From NCBI GenBank assembly GCA_013373375.1, contig JABXHY010000004.1, forward strand, positions 1-64,000: 64,000 nt of DNA, given 5' to 3'. Numbering within the stretch: position 1 is the first letter of the stretch; each line of letters starts with the position of its first letter. Made by a program: the position numbers and the translations under genes. The notes under the pieces are model-generated. The model was not told the DNA's origin and did no database searches. It saw only the letters and a program-made list of their open reading frames with translations. This DNA is from Gammaproteobacteria bacterium. Its GTDB lineage: Bacteria; Pseudomonadota; Gammaproteobacteria; Enterobacterales; Kangiellaceae. Positions 10,727 through 21,297 of this stretch are shown here, piece by piece.

Positions 10727-11032
10727 CTATCCTTTCAGTTGACTTAAAGATTCAACTTCAATAGATGATCGAGCACGAAATAAAGCGACTAAGATCGCCA
10801 AACCTATTGCAGCTTCAGCAGCTGCGACCGTTAATATAAAAAACACAAATATTTGCCCTTGGATATCGGACAGGTAATAACTGAAAGCAATAAAATTCAA
10901 ATTTACTGCTAGCAGCATTAATTCAATGCACATCAATAAAGTGATTACATTTTTTCGGTTAATAATGATTCCTGCAACACTGATTGCAAATAAAATGGCG
11001 CTTAAGGTTAAATAGTCCGATAACTGAATCAT
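10727..11032 (-). CDS. nuoK: NADH-quinone oxidoreductase subunit K
   Basis: A 101-residue, three-helix protein of normal NuoK length. The two conserved membrane glutamates are visible in [16 protein letters not shown] and [18 protein letters not shown]. Its start overlaps the nuoJ stop (ATGA type). NuoK helps relay protons between the quinone site and the antiporter-like subunits. Confidence 0.96.
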   Translation of the reverse strand: MIQLSDYLTLSAILFAISVAGIIINRKNVITLLMCIELMLLAVNLNFIAFSYYLSDIQGQIFVFFILTVAAAEAAIGLAILVALFRARSSIEVESLSQLKG

Positions 11033-11649
11033 GCTTTGGGTTCCTTATTAACTTCCTTTTCAAAACTGATGATTCTTAATCTTTCTGCCTTAGTCACTTT
11101 TACTTGCTTATCGATATTCTGACTTTTTCGATTTCGCTTACCTCTGAAAGTTAAACTTATTGCGGCCACCATTGCGACTAACAATATGACGGCGGCTATT
11201 TCAAAGGGGTAAAAATAATCGGTATAAAGTAACAGTCCTAACTGTTCAACATTGTTCACATTGTCACTAGCGCTCACTGCGCTGGGTAATTGATTAAACA
11301 CTTCTGCGTTAAAAAATTGCTTCATTAAAGCTAAGAAAGCCAAGGCGATTATCAGTGCCAGAGGAAGTACTTTAGTAAATCCCGCTTTCTTTGTGGCAAA
11401 GTTGACATCCAGCATCATGACAACAAATAAAAACAGCACCATAACGGCACCGACATATACCAGTACTAAAGCAACTGCCAAAAATTCGGCTCTTAACAAT
11501 AACCATAAACCTGCGGATGCAACAAAACATAACACTAGGAACAACACCGATTTAACCGAGTTTTTACCAAGAACCACCATTAATGCTGACATTATTAATA
11601 AACCGGAAAAACCATAAAATAAAAGCTGTTCGAAAGTCAGGCTACTCAT
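11029..11649 (-). CDS. nuoJ: NADH-quinone oxidoreductase subunit J
   Basis: A 206-residue membrane protein with five predicted helices. The conserved [21 protein letters not shown] segment corresponds to TM3, which carries the pi-bulge in structures of the family. The C-terminal ~45 residues are basic and cytoplasmic, making it slightly longer than E. coli NuoJ (184). It overlaps nuoI and nuoK by 4 bases at each side. Confidence 0.96.
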   Translation of the reverse strand: MSSLTFEQLLFYGFSGLLIMSALMVVLGKNSVKSVLFLVLCFVASAGLWLLLRAEFLAVALVLVYVGAVMVLFLFVVMMLDVNFATKKAGFTKVLPLALIIALAFLALMKQFFNAEVFNQLPSAVSASDNVNNVEQLGLLLYTDYFYPFEIAAVILLVAMVAAISLTFRGKRNRKSQNIDKQVKVTKAERLRIISFEKEVNKEPKA

Positions 11650-12137
11650 CTGTATTTAGCATCCCTTGTGCGATCATCGGCAATTTGCTCTTCTAACTTG
11701 TCTCCTATTGCGAGCAACTTGGCCTTAGTCATAATCTGGTCGCCTCGTTTTTCAAAGTGATAGTCAAAAACGCGAGTTTCAACAATTGAGTCCACAGGAC
11801 AAGACTCTTCACAAAAGCCGCAATAAATACATTTAAATAAATCAATTTCGTATTTTGTTGTGCGTCGAGTTCCATCATCAGCACGAGGACCGGCTTCAAT
11901 CGTTATAGCAAGTGCTGGACAAACGGCTTCGCACAATTTGCAGGCGATACACCTCTCTTCACCGTTTGGGTAACGTCGTAGTGCGTGTAAGCCTCGAAAT
12001 CTTGGTGACTGAGGAGTCTTCTCCTCAGGGTAATACACCGTTATTTTTTTCTTCCACAAATGTCTACCAGTAACTCGAAGTCCTCGAATTAATTCAGTTA
12101 GAAAAAATGTGTCAAAAAACTGTTTTAGCTTAGTCAT
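11646..12137 (-). CDS. nuoI: NADH-quinone oxidoreductase subunit I (two 4Fe-4S clusters)
   Basis: A 163-residue ferredoxin-like subunit of the complex I peripheral arm. Two CxxCxxCxxxCP motifs ([12 protein letters not shown] and [12 protein letters not shown]) bind the N6a/N6b clusters that pass electrons to NuoB. The N-terminal basic helix region is the membrane-docking part. It lies 26 bases downstream of nuoH. Confidence 0.97.
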   Translation of the reverse strand: MTKLKQFFDTFFLTELIRGLRVTGRHLWKKKITVYYPEEKTPQSPRFRGLHALRRYPNGEERCIACKLCEAVCPALAITIEAGPRADDGTRRTTKYEIDLFKCIYCGFCEESCPVDSIVETRVFDYHFEKRGDQIMTKAKLLAIGDKLEEQIADDRTRDAKYR

Positions 12138-12163
12138 TTAATGCCCTAAATTTTTTATAAAAC

Positions 12164-13189
12164 TTACCCATTAAATGGCCACCATTGAAGTTTTAGAAAC
12201 AACGCCAACACTACGATCCAGACTAGCGTTACAGGAATAAAAACTTTCCAACCTAAACGCATTATTTGGTCATAGCGATATCTAGGAAAAGTTGCTCTCA
12301 GCCATAAAAGACCAAATAAGAAAAAGCTCGCTTTGAACAACAACCAAAAAGTGCCGGGAATCCATTGAGTAATGTCGTCAAGAAATGGTATGCCCTGAAA
12401 AGGAGATAGCCAACCACCAAAAAATAACAACGCAGTTAAAACAGATACCAATATCATATTGGCGTATTCCGCAAGGAAAAATAGCGCAAACGCCATTCCG
12501 GCATATTCCACATGGAACCCAGCGACTATTTCTGATTCACCTTCGGGTAAATCGAATGGTGCTCGATTGGTTTCTGCAACACCGGATATCCAAAATACAA
12601 CGAGCATGGGAAACAAAGGAATAAAGTACCAGTCTAGAATGCTACCTGACTGCTCACTTACAATAACGCCTAGATTCATACTGTTGGCGCACATCAAAAC
12701 ACTCACCAAAGCAAAACCCATTGCTAACTCATAGGAAATCACTTGAGAGGCTGAGCGTAACGCGCCTAAAAAAGCATACTTAGAATTCGATGCCCATCCT
12801 GCAATGATAATTCCGTAAACACTGATGGACGTCATTGCCAATAGAAAAATTATCCCAACATTAATATCAGCAAGCACCAATCCAGCATCAAACGGTATAA
12901 CTGCCCAAGCAGCAAAAGAAGGTCCGATAAATAAAATGGGGCCCAACATAAAAAGGGCTTTGCTTGCGCCACTGGGCAACACAATTTCTTTCATTGCCAA
13001 TTTGATTACATCAGCAAATGGCTGCAACCATCCGCGGGGCCCAACTCGATTGGGTCCGACTCTTAATTGCATATACCCGATCAGTTTTCTTTCGGCATAG
13101 GTCGTATAAGCAACAGCGAGAATTAGCGGCGTTAAAATAAAGCCGATTTTCATCAGAATCCAAATGAATTCATCTAGCCAATCAAGCAT
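12164..13189 (-). CDS. nuoH: NADH-quinone oxidoreductase subunit H
   Basis: A 341-residue membrane subunit that forms much of the quinone chamber. Visible signatures are [20 protein letters not shown] on the first cytoplasmic loop and the acidic loop [20 protein letters not shown]. Eight hydrophobic segments fit the family topology. The start overlaps the end of nuoG by 8 bases. Confidence 0.97.
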   Translation of the reverse strand: MLDWLDEFIWILMKIGFILTPLILAVAYTTYAERKLIGYMQLRVGPNRVGPRGWLQPFADVIKLAMKEIVLPSGASKALFMLGPILFIGPSFAAWAVIPFDAGLVLADINVGIIFLLAMTSISVYGIIIAGWASNSKYAFLGALRSASQVISYELAMGFALVSVLMCANSMNLGVIVSEQSGSILDWYFIPLFPMLVVFWISGVAETNRAPFDLPEGESEIVAGFHVEYAGMAFALFFLAEYANMILVSVLTALLFFGGWLSPFQGIPFLDDITQWIPGTFWLLFKASFFLFGLLWLRATFPRYRYDQIMRLGWKVFIPVTLVWIVVLALFLKLQWWPFNG

Positions 13190-15419
13190 CAGCCACCTCT
13201 TTGATATCGATGACCTGACGCTGCTCGAAAAAAGCGAGTTCCTGAATTTGATCTCGTCGCCAGTTAGTCACTCCTTGCGGTGATAACTGTAAAGAAGGCG
13301 AACGTCGAACTAACATATCGCTGTCGTAAATTGTTAATACACGTGGGCTTTCACCACCATGCTCGAGTTTATCTGGATTATGCAAATGTCCAACGTAAGC
13401 TTCACTCGCGTTATCTAATTTATTTCTCAATTCATCACGAATTTCTTCAGAGGAGTTGTAGTCGAAACCAGATATATCGCATAAGTTCGCCAATACTCGC
13501 AACACTTTCCAGCCAGGACGTGCTTCTCCTTTTGCTTTTACGGCCGCAGTAAATGACTGCCAATGTCCCTCAACATTTACAAATGTTCCGGATGTTTCTG
13601 TAAAGCCAGCGATAGGTAATAATACATTCGCATATTCAAGAAACTCTCCCTCTGCGAACGGAGAACACATAACGACTAAATCAGCTTTTAGCAGGGATAC
13701 TCGAGCTGCATCGCGATAACTCGAATCAAGTTCTGGTTCAGTATTAAATAAAAAATATCCCGGAAGACCCTTTTGCAACATTTGCTGGGTATTCCATCCG
13801 CAATGATCACTGTCTCGGCCGACAGTTAAACGATGCGGAATAGCGCCTGCAAGATAAGCGCCTGCAGAATTTGCTCCATGAGTCAGTTCACCATATTTGC
13901 AACCTGACAAACGACTTATCGTTCTTGCCAACCACCGAATATGTCCACTGTTAGAATGTTCAAGTGCAGATTGACCAACCAATACGCAAGCGTTGTCGTT
14001 AATTCTCAGTTCATTGGCAATCACTCGATGATCATTCGTCGCCGATGTCTCAGCGAATAAATCTTTTAAAGTTGCGCTGATTGGCTCTTTCTGTTGCTCA
14101 ATTAAAGCCGCAACTACTCCTTGCAAATGAGTTGTTAACTCAGAAGAATGCATTGAAATTTGTGGATGAATACGAAAATTTTCGTTCAGTTCGAATGGCG
14201 CAATTGACATCACTCGACCATATCGAGTGGACTTTCTAAGGCGAATGCTGAGTAGAGGTTGTTCTTGTCTGGGGTTTGCGCCAACCAATAAAGTAGCGTC
14301 CATATCTTCAAGATCTGCAATCGCAAAATCAATTTTGGGATAAAAAGGATCGTCATGCTGTGTTGAAAAATCGATTTGGCGTAATCGATGGTCGATATTA
14401 TGACAGCCTAAGCCTCTTATAAATTTTTGAGTCAAATATAATTCTTCTAAGGTTGAGTTAGGCGATACCAGCGCACCTAACGATTCTTTACCTTTATTTT
14501 TAACCATTGCTTTTAAATTATCTGCAGCAAAAGTTAACGCCGTTTCCCAATCACATTTTTGCCAATCACCATTTTTTTTAATCATTGGTTGGGTGAGACG
14601 TTTTGATTTATTTAAACTTTCATAAGAAAACCGATCACGATCGCTAATCCAAACTTCGTTAATCGATTCATTCTCACGAGGAACGACTCGTATAACGTCG
14701 CCGCGACGATGATGCACTTCTACATTTGTACCTAAACAATCATGCGGAGATATTGATTCTGTAGCAGCGAGTTCCCAAGCACGAGCTTTGTACCGAGATG
14801 GCTTTGCCGTTAATGCCCCAACAGGACACAGATCAATAACATTACCAGCCAGTTCAGACACCAGGCTTTTCTCGACAAAGGTGCCAATTTCCATATGTTC
14901 GCCACGACCGGTTGCACCAAGTTCTCTTAATCCAACCACTTCTGTTCCGAAGCGAACACAACGAGTACAGTGAATGCATCGAGTCATATCAGTTTCAATA
15001 AGAGGGCCAATATTTTTATCTTTCACCACACGTTTTTGCTCGGTAAATCGAGAAATGTCCGAGCCGTAACCCATCGAGATATCTTGAAGTTCGCACTCTC
15101 CCCCTTGATCACAAATAGGGCAATCTAATGGATGATTGATCAGTAAAAATTCCATAATAGATTTTTGTGCACTGATTGCTTTAGGGGATTGAGTCAATAC
15201 TTTCATCCCATCGGCAACTGGGGTTGCGCAAGCAGGAACGGCTTTCGGCAAATTACTTACATCGACTAAACACATTCGACAATTAGCCGCGACCGACAAT
15301 TTTTTGTGATAACAAAAACGTGGAATCGAAACTCCCGCAGTATCTGCAACTTCAATAATCATTGAACCTGATTCTGCGATAAGTTCTTGTCCGTCTATTG
15401 TAATTGTTACCGTACCCAT
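13182..15419 (-). CDS. nuoG: NADH-quinone oxidoreductase subunit G
   Basis: A 745-residue iron-sulfur subunit of the peripheral arm. The N-terminal 2Fe-2S domain has [18 protein letters not shown]. Next come the His-Cys cluster region ([17 protein letters not shown]) and the 4Fe-4S motif ([13 protein letters not shown]). The remaining ~500 residues are a molybdopterin-oxidoreductase-like fold without an expected cofactor. It is shorter than E. coli NuoG (908) but normal for other proteobacteria. It lies 17 bases after nuoF. Confidence 0.96.
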   Translation of the reverse strand: MGTVTITIDGQELIAESGSMIIEVADTAGVSIPRFCYHKKLSVAANCRMCLVDVSNLPKAVPACATPVADGMKVLTQSPKAISAQKSIMEFLLINHPLDCPICDQGGECELQDISMGYGSDISRFTEQKRVVKDKNIGPLIETDMTRCIHCTRCVRFGTEVVGLRELGATGRGEHMEIGTFVEKSLVSELAGNVIDLCPVGALTAKPSRYKARAWELAATESISPHDCLGTNVEVHHRRGDVIRVVPRENESINEVWISDRDRFSYESLNKSKRLTQPMIKKNGDWQKCDWETALTFAADNLKAMVKNKGKESLGALVSPNSTLEELYLTQKFIRGLGCHNIDHRLRQIDFSTQHDDPFYPKIDFAIADLEDMDATLLVGANPRQEQPLLSIRLRKSTRYGRVMSIAPFELNENFRIHPQISMHSSELTTHLQGVVAALIEQQKEPISATLKDLFAETSATNDHRVIANELRINDNACVLVGQSALEHSNSGHIRWLARTISRLSGCKYGELTHGANSAGAYLAGAIPHRLTVGRDSDHCGWNTQQMLQKGLPGYFLFNTEPELDSSYRDAARVSLLKADLVVMCSPFAEGEFLEYANVLLPIAGFTETSGTFVNVEGHWQSFTAAVKAKGEARPGWKVLRVLANLCDISGFDYNSSEEIRDELRNKLDNASEAYVGHLHNPDKLEHGGESPRVLTIYDSDMLVRRSPSLQLSPQGVTNWRRDQIQELAFFEQRQVIDIKEVADA

Positions 15420-15436
15420 AGGAATCCTATTATCAA

Positions 15437-16723
15437 CTAAGCCGCTTTTGCATGGTCATCAACCCAACGCCGCCCGGTTTTTATCATATGCTCGAATTCG
15501 TGCCGATAATGTTTTAAAAATCCACCAATTGGCATGGCAGCAGCATCGCCTAATGCACAAATGGTTCGTCCCATAATATTACTTGCTATATCGTCAAGTT
15601 TACTTAAGTCTTCCGCTCGCCCATCACCTGCTAAAATTCGATGTAATACTCGCGACATCCAACCCGTTCCTTCTCGACATGGTGTACACTGACCACAAGA
15701 CTCTTCGTAATAAAAGTGCGCAGTTCTTGCGGCTAACTCAACCATGCAAGTACCTTCTTCGATCACCATAACTGCGCCCGATCCAACCATCGATCCAGCC
15801 TTACCTATCGCATCGTAATCCATAGTTAAGTTCATCATATCGTCACCAGGAATAATTGGTGAGCTCGAGCCTCCTGGGATCACAGCTTTTAACTTATGGT
15901 TACCTCTCATACCACCGCAAAGATCCAATAATTCCGAGAAAGGAGTACCCATGCCTATTTCATAGTTCCCAGGTTTTGCCACATGACCAGAAACGGAAAA
16001 TATTTTTGTGCCTCCATTATTTGGAATTCCCAGTTTTAAAAACCACTCTCCTCCATGTTGTAAAATCACTGGGACAGAGGCGTAACTTTCTGTGTTATTC
16101 ACATTAGTTGGACGACCAAATAAACCATAATTTGCAGGGAAAGGAGGCTTAAATCTTGGTTGTCCTTTTTTACCTTCTAACGATTCAATTAATGCAGTTT
16201 CTTCGCCGCAAATATAAGCACCTGCACCTAAATGGTTGTACAAATCAAAATCAACACCCGAGCCAAGAATATTATTCCCCAACAAGCCAGCGTCATAAGC
16301 TTCCTTTAATGCATGTTCAACACGCTCGAACGGCTCGTAAAACTCTCCCCGCATGTAGTTGTAACCCACAGTTGCCGTCATGACATAACCAGCGATTGCC
16401 ATTCCTTCAATAAGTTGATGAGGATTAAAACGTAAAATATCTCGGTCTTTGAAGGTACCAGGCTCGCCCTCATCAGAATTACACACAACATATTTTTGGC
16501 CCGGCATTCCACGTGGCATAAAACTCCACTTAAGGCCCGTCGGAAAACCTGCACCGCCTCGACCTCTAAGAGCAGAGGTTTTGAGTTGTTCAATAATATC
16601 GTTAGCCGGTATTTTATTTTTTAAAATATTCTTCCATACTTGATAACCGCCAACACTTTCGTAGCTTTCCATACTCCATGGTTCAGATAAGTGTAATGTT
16701 CGAAAACAAACTTCATTCGCCAT
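15437..16723 (-). CDS. nuoF: NADH-quinone oxidoreductase subunit F (NADH/FMN site)
   Basis: A 428-residue subunit that oxidises NADH. The FMN/NADH glycine-rich stretch is [14 protein letters not shown]; a second nucleotide motif is [19 protein letters not shown]. The N3 cluster ligands are in [15 protein letters not shown] plus a later Cys ([12 protein letters not shown]). It overlaps nuoE by 11 bases, so translation of the two diaphorase subunits is coupled. Confidence 0.97.
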   Translation of the reverse strand: MANEVCFRTLHLSEPWSMESYESVGGYQVWKNILKNKIPANDIIEQLKTSALRGRGGAGFPTGLKWSFMPRGMPGQKYVVCNSDEGEPGTFKDRDILRFNPHQLIEGMAIAGYVMTATVGYNYMRGEFYEPFERVEHALKEAYDAGLLGNNILGSGVDFDLYNHLGAGAYICGEETALIESLEGKKGQPRFKPPFPANYGLFGRPTNVNNTESYASVPVILQHGGEWFLKLGIPNNGGTKIFSVSGHVAKPGNYEIGMGTPFSELLDLCGGMRGNHKLKAVIPGGSSSPIIPGDDMMNLTMDYDAIGKAGSMVGSGAVMVIEEGTCMVELAARTAHFYYEESCGQCTPCREGTGWMSRVLHRILAGDGRAEDLSKLDDIASNIMGRTICALGDAAAMPIGGFLKHYRHEFEHMIKTGRRWVDDHAKAA

Positions 16724-17264
16724 TGCTGGAACTCCTCAAGCCCAAGTCTTGAAGTATGGTGTCGACTTTTTCTGTTGTTAAATTTTCATGAAATATTTCC
16801 CCGACTTCTAGCATCGGGGCTCCTGCACAAGCAGCCATGCACTCAACTTCTTTCAGCGTGAAATTTTTATCCGATGTAGTTTCACCCAGCTTTATATTCA
16901 ATCGATTTTCCAGGTGCTTCACAATTTCTTTTGAACCACACATCATGCAGGAAAGGTTTGTACAAACGGAAATAACATGCTTACCAACAGGCTTTAAATG
17001 ATACATGCTGTAAAAAGTAGCGACTTCAAAAACGGCAATGTGGGGTACGTCCAAATAATCAGCGACAGCTGTCATTAACTCTTCGGTTAAAAAATTATTA
17101 TTTTCTTTTTGAACAATATTCAAAGCCGCAATAATTGGCGGTCGCTTTCGATCACTCGGATATTTTTTACGCCATAATTCGATTTGTTTAATCGAATCGG
17201 AAGAAATCAGTTGTTCAAGTTTTAACTTTTCTTCATTTACATTATTTTGTGTTATGGAAGTCAT
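16713..17264 (-). CDS. nuoE: NADH-quinone oxidoreductase subunit E (2Fe-2S)
   Basis: A 183-residue thioredoxin-fold subunit carrying the off-pathway N1a cluster. The four ligands are in CTNLSC and CMAAC, the standard C-x4-C and C-x3-C pairs. The N-terminal helical domain ([20 protein letters not shown]) is typical. It partners NuoF, overlaps nuoF by 11 bases and overlaps nuoD by 4. Confidence 0.97.
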   Translation of the reverse strand: MTSITQNNVNEEKLKLEQLISSDSIKQIELWRKKYPSDRKRPPIIAALNIVQKENNNFLTEELMTAVADYLDVPHIAVFEVATFYSMYHLKPVGKHVISVCTNLSCMMCGSKEIVKHLENRLNIKLGETTSDKNFTLKEVECMAACAGAPMLEVGEIFHENLTTEKVDTILQDLGLRSSSNGE

Positions 17265-18514
17265 CGATCGATCTCCCCAAACACAATGTCCATAGTTCCA
17301 ATTACAGCAACGACATCCGCCAGCATATGTCCACGAATAATTTCATCCATTGCTGCTAAGTGTGCAAAACCAGGGGCTCTGATTTTAACTCTGTAAGGTT
17401 TGTTTGCGCCATCAGACACTAAGTAAATTCCAAACTCGCCCTTAGGGTGTTCTACAGCAGCATATACTTCACCTTCGGGGACACAATAACCTTCGGTAAA
17501 CAATTTAAAATGATGGATAAGAGCTTCCATTTCTTCTTTCATCTGTTCACGACTGGGCGGCGCTACTTTGAAATCTTTTACCATCACAGGTCCAGGATTT
17601 TTCTTCAACCACTCTATGCACTGCCGAATAATTTTGTTCGACTGCCGCATTTCTTCAACTCTCACCAAATAACGATCGTAACAATCGCCGTTTTTTCCTA
17701 TCGGAATGTCAAAGTCGAGTTCATCATACACTTCGTATGGTTGAGTTTTTCGTAAATCCCATGCAACGCCAGATCCTCGCAACATAGGCCCAGTAAAACC
17801 AAGTTGAAATGCACGCTCAGGTGACACTACACCTATGCCGACCGTGCGCTGTTTCCAAATTCTATTTTCGGTAAGCAAAGTTTCATAATCATCGACATGC
17901 TCAGGAAATGTTTCTGAAAAGTGCCAAAGAAAATCCAATAAAGAACCTTCTCTCCCCTTATTGAGTTCATCCGCGCTTTCTTTGCTGCGCCACTTTGACG
18001 ACTGATACTGGGGCATTTCTTCAGGTAGATCGCGGTAAACACCACCAGGTCTAAAGTAAGTCGCGTGCATGCGAGCGCCCGACACGGCCTCATAGGCATC
18101 CATTAAAGGCTCTCGATCACGAAAACAATACAAAAACATTGTCATGGCGCCAATGTCCAAGCCATGAGCGCCTAACCAAAGTAAGTGATTTAAAATGCGA
18201 GTTACTTCCGAAAATAAAACACGAATATATTGTGCTCGCTTTGGGGGAGTGATCCCGAGTAGCTTTTCAATTGCGAGGACATACGCATGCTCGTTACACA
18301 TCATGGAAACATAATCGAGCCGATCCATGTAACCAATACTTTGATTGTAAGGTTTGCTCTCGGCAAGTTTTTCAGTAGCGCGGTGAAGTAATCCAATGTG
18401 GGGATCTGCACGCTCTATTACTTCTCCATCCATCTCCAAAATTAAACGAAGCACGCCATGAGCAGCAGGATGCACCGGACCGAAATTCATAGTGTAATTT
18501 CTAATGTCGGTCAT
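17261..18514 (-). CDS. nuoD: NADH-quinone oxidoreductase subunit D
   Basis: A 417-residue, 49-kDa-type subunit that forms the quinone-reducing site with NuoB. The quinone-site histidine loop [14 protein letters not shown] and the conserved GRxG-like C-terminal part ([20 protein letters not shown]) are present. It is encoded separately from nuoC, unlike the fused nuoCD of E. coli. Its start overlaps the nuoC stop as ATGA. Confidence 0.97.
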   Translation of the reverse strand: MTDIRNYTMNFGPVHPAAHGVLRLILEMDGEVIERADPHIGLLHRATEKLAESKPYNQSIGYMDRLDYVSMMCNEHAYVLAIEKLLGITPPKRAQYIRVLFSEVTRILNHLLWLGAHGLDIGAMTMFLYCFRDREPLMDAYEAVSGARMHATYFRPGGVYRDLPEEMPQYQSSKWRSKESADELNKGREGSLLDFLWHFSETFPEHVDDYETLLTENRIWKQRTVGIGVVSPERAFQLGFTGPMLRGSGVAWDLRKTQPYEVYDELDFDIPIGKNGDCYDRYLVRVEEMRQSNKIIRQCIEWLKKNPGPVMVKDFKVAPPSREQMKEEMEALIHHFKLFTEGYCVPEGEVYAAVEHPKGEFGIYLVSDGANKPYRVKIRAPGFAHLAAMDEIIRGHMLADVVAVIGTMDIVFGEIDR

Positions 18515-19203
18515 GACACGCTATCCTCTTCATCATGGTGATAACGAGCATCGTGCCGAATTACTCTTGGAACTAATGTTCTTGGCTCAATTGAAACTGG
18601 CTCATATACGCATTGCTTTTCTGTTGCATCATAACGAATTTCAACTTTACCAATTAAAGGAAAATCTTTGCGAAAGGGATGACCAGAAAAGCCATAGTCT
18701 GTTAGCAAACGCCTTAAGTCATCGTGTTCAGAAAATCGAATTCCAAATAAATCAAAAGCTTCACGTTCATACCAATTCGCGCCAGACCATACACTGACAA
18801 CCGAAGGGATCATCATCGTTTTTTCTGGCACAAAGCATCGTATTCGCAAACGCTTGTTATTAGTAATTGAAAGTAAGTGATAAACCACTGCGAAACGAGG
18901 TTTTCCCCAAATGGTCTCAGGATCGGTTGGTTGCGACTCGACCGCTCTTGAAAAACCATTGCCAGAAGCAGATTCTGTTTCCCAGTCGCTTTGACCGTAA
19001 TAGAGGTAGTCTACACCACATAAATCAATCAGTTGCTCAAAGTGAAGATCATCATCGTCTCTGAGTTTTCTGGCAACTACCAACAAATTCGATTCTTCAA
19101 CTTCGAGGGTGACTTCATTAACGGAAAGTTGAGCATTTGCAATAAGATCGCCGAATGACTGTTTAAGTGTCGACAACCAAGCTTCCACTTCATTTGTCGT
19201 CAT
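18511..19203 (-). CDS. nuoC: NADH-quinone oxidoreductase subunit C
   Basis: I place the start at ATG 19203 ([10 protein letters not shown]), 5 bases after the nuoB stop, giving 230 residues. A longer reading frame to 19386 exists, but it overlaps nuoB out of frame and its extra residues do not resemble NuoC. The 30-kDa signature is present ([31 protein letters not shown], cited in part: [27 protein letters not shown]). It is a scaffold subunit of the peripheral arm next to NuoD. Confidence 0.95.
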   Translation of the reverse strand: MTTNEVEAWLSTLKQSFGDLIANAQLSVNEVTLEVEESNLLVVARKLRDDDDLHFEQLIDLCGVDYLYYGQSDWETESASGNGFSRAVESQPTDPETIWGKPRFAVVYHLLSITNNKRLRIRCFVPEKTMMIPSVVSVWSGANWYEREAFDLFGIRFSEHDDLRRLLTDYGFSGHPFRKDFPLIGKVEIRYDATEKQCVYEPVSIEPRTLVPRVIRHDARYHHDEEDSVS

Positions 19204-19207
19204 AAGG

Positions 19208-19684
19208 TTAAACCCGCCTTGCGATGGTATTGGTTCGCTTAATTTTATTTTGAAGCTGAATAATTCCATACAATAATGCTTCAGCAGTGGGAGGGCATCC
19301 AGGAACGTAAATGTCGACAGGAATAATTCGGTCACAACCTCGCACAACAGAATAGGAATAGTGGTAGTAACCGCCACCATTTGCACAAGAGCCCATTGAT
19401 ATTACCCACTTAGGTTCCGGCATTTGGTCGTAAACTTTTCTTAAGGCAGGCGCCATCTTATTGGTCAAGGTTCCTGCTACTATGAGGACGTCTGATTGAC
19501 GTGGTGACGGACGGAAAACGACACCGAAACGGTCCATGTCGTAGCGCGAAGCACCAGCATGCATCATTTCTACTGCGCAACAAGCAAGTCCGAAAGTCAC
19601 AGGCCACATACTTCCTGTTCGAGCCCAATTAATAAGACTGTCAGCCGACGTTAGAAAAAAGCCTTTTGGTTCTGCTACTCCCAT
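19208..19684 (-). CDS. nuoB: NADH-quinone oxidoreductase subunit B (N2 cluster)
   Basis: The start ATG 19684 ([10 protein letters not shown]) is preceded by AAGGAG at 7 bases, while an upstream ATG at 19705 lies within nuoA and has no better site. The 158-residue product has the N2 cluster ligands: the tandem CC in [10 protein letters not shown], Cys in GSCANGGG and Cys in [13 protein letters not shown]2 is the last cluster before quinone. The start overlaps the last codons of nuoA by 10 bases. Confidence 0.95.
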   Translation of the reverse strand: MGVAEPKGFFLTSADSLINWARTGSMWPVTFGLACCAVEMMHAGASRYDMDRFGVVFRPSPRQSDVLIVAGTLTNKMAPALRKVYDQMPEPKWVISMGSCANGGGYYHYSYSVVRGCDRIIPVDIYVPGCPPTAEALLYGIIQLQNKIKRTNTIARRV

Positions 19685-20031
19685 TCCAAAGCTCCTTTTT
19701 TCCACTCATAGATAAACCCGACAACCAGCAAAGCTAAAAACACAGCCATAGTCGCTACACCAAATAAACCGATCTCGTCGAAAACGACAGCCCAAGGGAA
19801 CAAGAACGCGACTTCTAAATCAAAAATAATAAATAGGATAGCTACAAGATAAAATCGAACGTCAAACTTCATGCGGGTGTCTTCGAAGGCTTCGAACCCA
19901 CATTCAAAAGGAGAATTTTTGGCTTCATTGGGTTGCTTCTTACCTAGTACAAAGCCAACCAATTCTAAGCCCACACCCAGAGCAAGCCCCAGAACAATGA
20001 ACACTAAAATTGGTAAATAATTTTCAAGCAT
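19675..20031 (-). CDS. nuoA: NADH-quinone oxidoreductase subunit A
   Basis: This is the first gene of the nuo operon. ATG 20031 ([11 protein letters not shown]) is the likely start and gives 118 residues; an upstream in-frame ATG at 20130 would add 33 residues unlike NuoA. Three hydrophobic helices are present, with the conserved loop [27 protein letters not shown] (cited in part: SPFECGFE) that contacts the quinone site. The ~210-base gap upstream to the aspartic protease gene should hold the operon promoter. Confidence 0.95.
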   Translation of the reverse strand: MLENYLPILVFIVLGLALGVGLELVGFVLGKKQPNEAKNSPFECGFEAFEDTRMKFDVRFYLVAILFIIFDLEVAFLFPWAVVFDEIGLFGVATMAVFLALLVVGFIYEWKKGALEWE

Positions 20032-20166
20032 ACAGTGGATAGCTCTTTTTTGTTTTAAGACTAGTCGCCAGAGACAGCTTTGTAAACACGACTCAAATGC
20101 TGTATTGCAAAAAAATATTCCTTGCATCAACGACTTAGCAATTTCAGTCTACACACTTTTAGAGGT

Positions 20167-20197
20167 ATAAAAAAGTGATGTTTATTAACTTTTTTAT
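20167..20197. promoter_or_regulatory. AT-rich inverted repeat upstream of nuoA
   Basis: Two perfect 10-base arms, ATAAAAAAGT and ACTTTTTTAT, flank an 11-base spacer about 136 bases upstream of the nuoA start. Its position in the nuo promoter gap suggests an operator. It has no GC stem, so it is not a convincing terminator. No known regulator consensus was recognised. Confidence 0.35.
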
Positions 20198-20243
20198 GGA
20201 TTGAGATAAATGAAAGGTTTATTTGGTAATGTCGAAAAATTAT

Positions 20244-20771
20244 CTACTTCAATTGCCGAAGAATAAGTGTGTCGCCACGTTGTGTAAACTCAAGATCTTT
20301 TAACACACTCATGCCCAGCAGCACCAAGTTATCTGGCATATTTGGATTAATGCCGGCTTTAAGAGGGCCCACCTCAAGTGAGCCAATGGTTATCTTATCA
20401 ACTTCCGTCATGTAACTGGTGCCGATACCATTAGCCGTTAATGTTTGAAATGCCTGCCCCTTTCTCAGGCCGATTGGCTTGGCCACTTGCTCAGGAATTG
20501 AAATACCACTCGCACCCGTATCGACCAAGAAAATAACATCTCGATCATTTATTTTTCCTGATGTTACATACTGGCCGCCTCGATTACGCTTTAACACGAC
20601 TTCTACGTAACCTGACTCGACGAGCGACTCTGGTTTTTGGTTAGGATTAAACTGCTGCTCCAACCGATCTGCAAAAAATAAATAAAGTAATAGCAGAGCG
20701 CATCCCCAGGCAACGATCCACATTCCTTTACCCATACTATTTATTTGTTGATCGTGTTGATTATCTGACAT
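20244..20771 (-). CDS. membrane-anchored retropepsin-like aspartic protease (clan AA)
   Basis: A 175-residue protein with one N-terminal membrane span (~15-33) followed by a single retropepsin-like domain. The catalytic triplet is FLVDTGASGISIP (Asp-Thr-Gly), with a second flap-like part and the C-terminal LLGMSVLKDLEF motif. Family members (TIGR02281 type) act as dimers because each chain has one catalytic Asp. The domain probably faces the periplasm. It follows the alkyltransferase-like gene with a 22-base gap and could be co-transcribed with it. The substrate is unknown. Confidence 0.88.
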   Translation of the reverse strand: MSDNQHDQQINSMGKGMWIVAWGCALLLLYLFFADRLEQQFNPNQKPESLVESGYVEVVLKRNRGGQYVTSGKINDRDVIFLVDTGASGISIPEQVAKPIGLRKGQAFQTLTANGIGTSYMTEVDKITIGSLEVGPLKAGINPNMPDNLVLLGMSVLKDLEFTQRGDTLILRQLK

Positions 20772-20793
20772 GACTTAATCTTAATTCGTTTTA

Positions 20794-21129
20794 CTAATGT
20801 TTCATCCGCAACAAGATATCATCTAAAGAGGGACACCACTGAAATACTTTAAGATCAACACGGTTGTTCTTAATGGATATATTTTCTGACAATAATAGCT
20901 CTTTTTGCTCTTGCGCTTGCTTACTGAATTTTTCGAAAGCCAACTGGCCATTGGAACGCAACACTCGATGCCATTGAAGTTGATGCTCTGGTGATGATTG
21001 TCTGAGTACTTTTCCCACTAATCTTGCTCTACCGGGTAATCCAGCCAAATCCGCGACTTGCCCATAGCTGGCAACTCTTCCCTCAGGAATCATCCGAACG
21101 ATCGATATGATTTTTTCGCTTGTTTCCAA
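20794..21129 (-). CDS. alkyltransferase-like protein (MGMT C-terminal fold without the active cysteine)
   Basis: This 111-residue protein matches the DNA-binding domain of O6-methylguanine methyltransferase (IPEGRVASYGQVADLAGLPG; RLVGKVLRQ). Where MGMT has PCHRV, this protein has QWHRV, with Trp replacing the methyl-acceptor Cys. That change defines ATL proteins such as E. coli YbaZ. ATLs bind O6-alkylguanine, flip it out and flag it for nucleotide excision repair instead of repairing it. The frame begins 42 bases downstream of the terminator behind tRNA-Leu, so it probably has its own promoter. Confidence 0.9.
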   Translation of the reverse strand: METSEKIISIVRMIPEGRVASYGQVADLAGLPGRARLVGKVLRQSSPEHQLQWHRVLRSNGQLAFEKFSKQAQEQKELLLSENISIKNNRVDLKVFQWCPSLDDILLRMKH

Positions 21130-21170
21130 TTAATACTTTTTCAAATACTTCAAAACTTTATTTAGCCATA

Positions 21171-21198
21171 AAAAAACCCGACTGAAAAGTCGGGTTTT
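21171..21198 (-). terminator. terminator after tRNA-Leu
   Basis: The stem AAAACCCGACT/AGTCGGGTTTT (11 pairs, 4-base loop) is followed on the minus strand by a run of T. It lies directly after tRNA-Leu and ends the tpiA-secG-tRNA-Leu unit. Confidence 0.85.
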
Positions 21199-21203
21199 CA
21201 ATA

Positions 21204-21289
21204 TGGTGCCCAGAGCCGGACTTGAACCGGCACGACCTACGGCCACTACCCCCTCAAGATAGCGTGTCTACCAATTCCACCACCTGGGC
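21204..21289 (-). tRNA. tRNA-Leu (GAG), CCA encoded
   Basis: The reverse complement starts GCCCAGGTGGTGGAATTGGT, has the anticodon loop CTTGAGG (GAG), a long variable arm typical of class II tRNAs, the T arm GGTTCAAGTCC and an encoded ACCA end. The acceptor stem pairs fully with one G-T. It follows secG closely, as in many gammaproteobacteria. Confidence 0.96.
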
Positions 21290-21297
21290 ATAATAAA

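Noticed and set aside
12385-13100. Plus-strand frames inside nuoH and other nuo genes
   Set aside because: They are shadows of strong minus-strand coding regions with no ribosome sites or family likeness.
19204-19386. Longer start of nuoC
   Set aside because: The extension overlaps nuoB in another frame and does not resemble NuoC.
20032-20130. Upstream start of nuoA
   Set aside because: The added residues precede a normal NuoA N-terminus and lie in the promoter gap.
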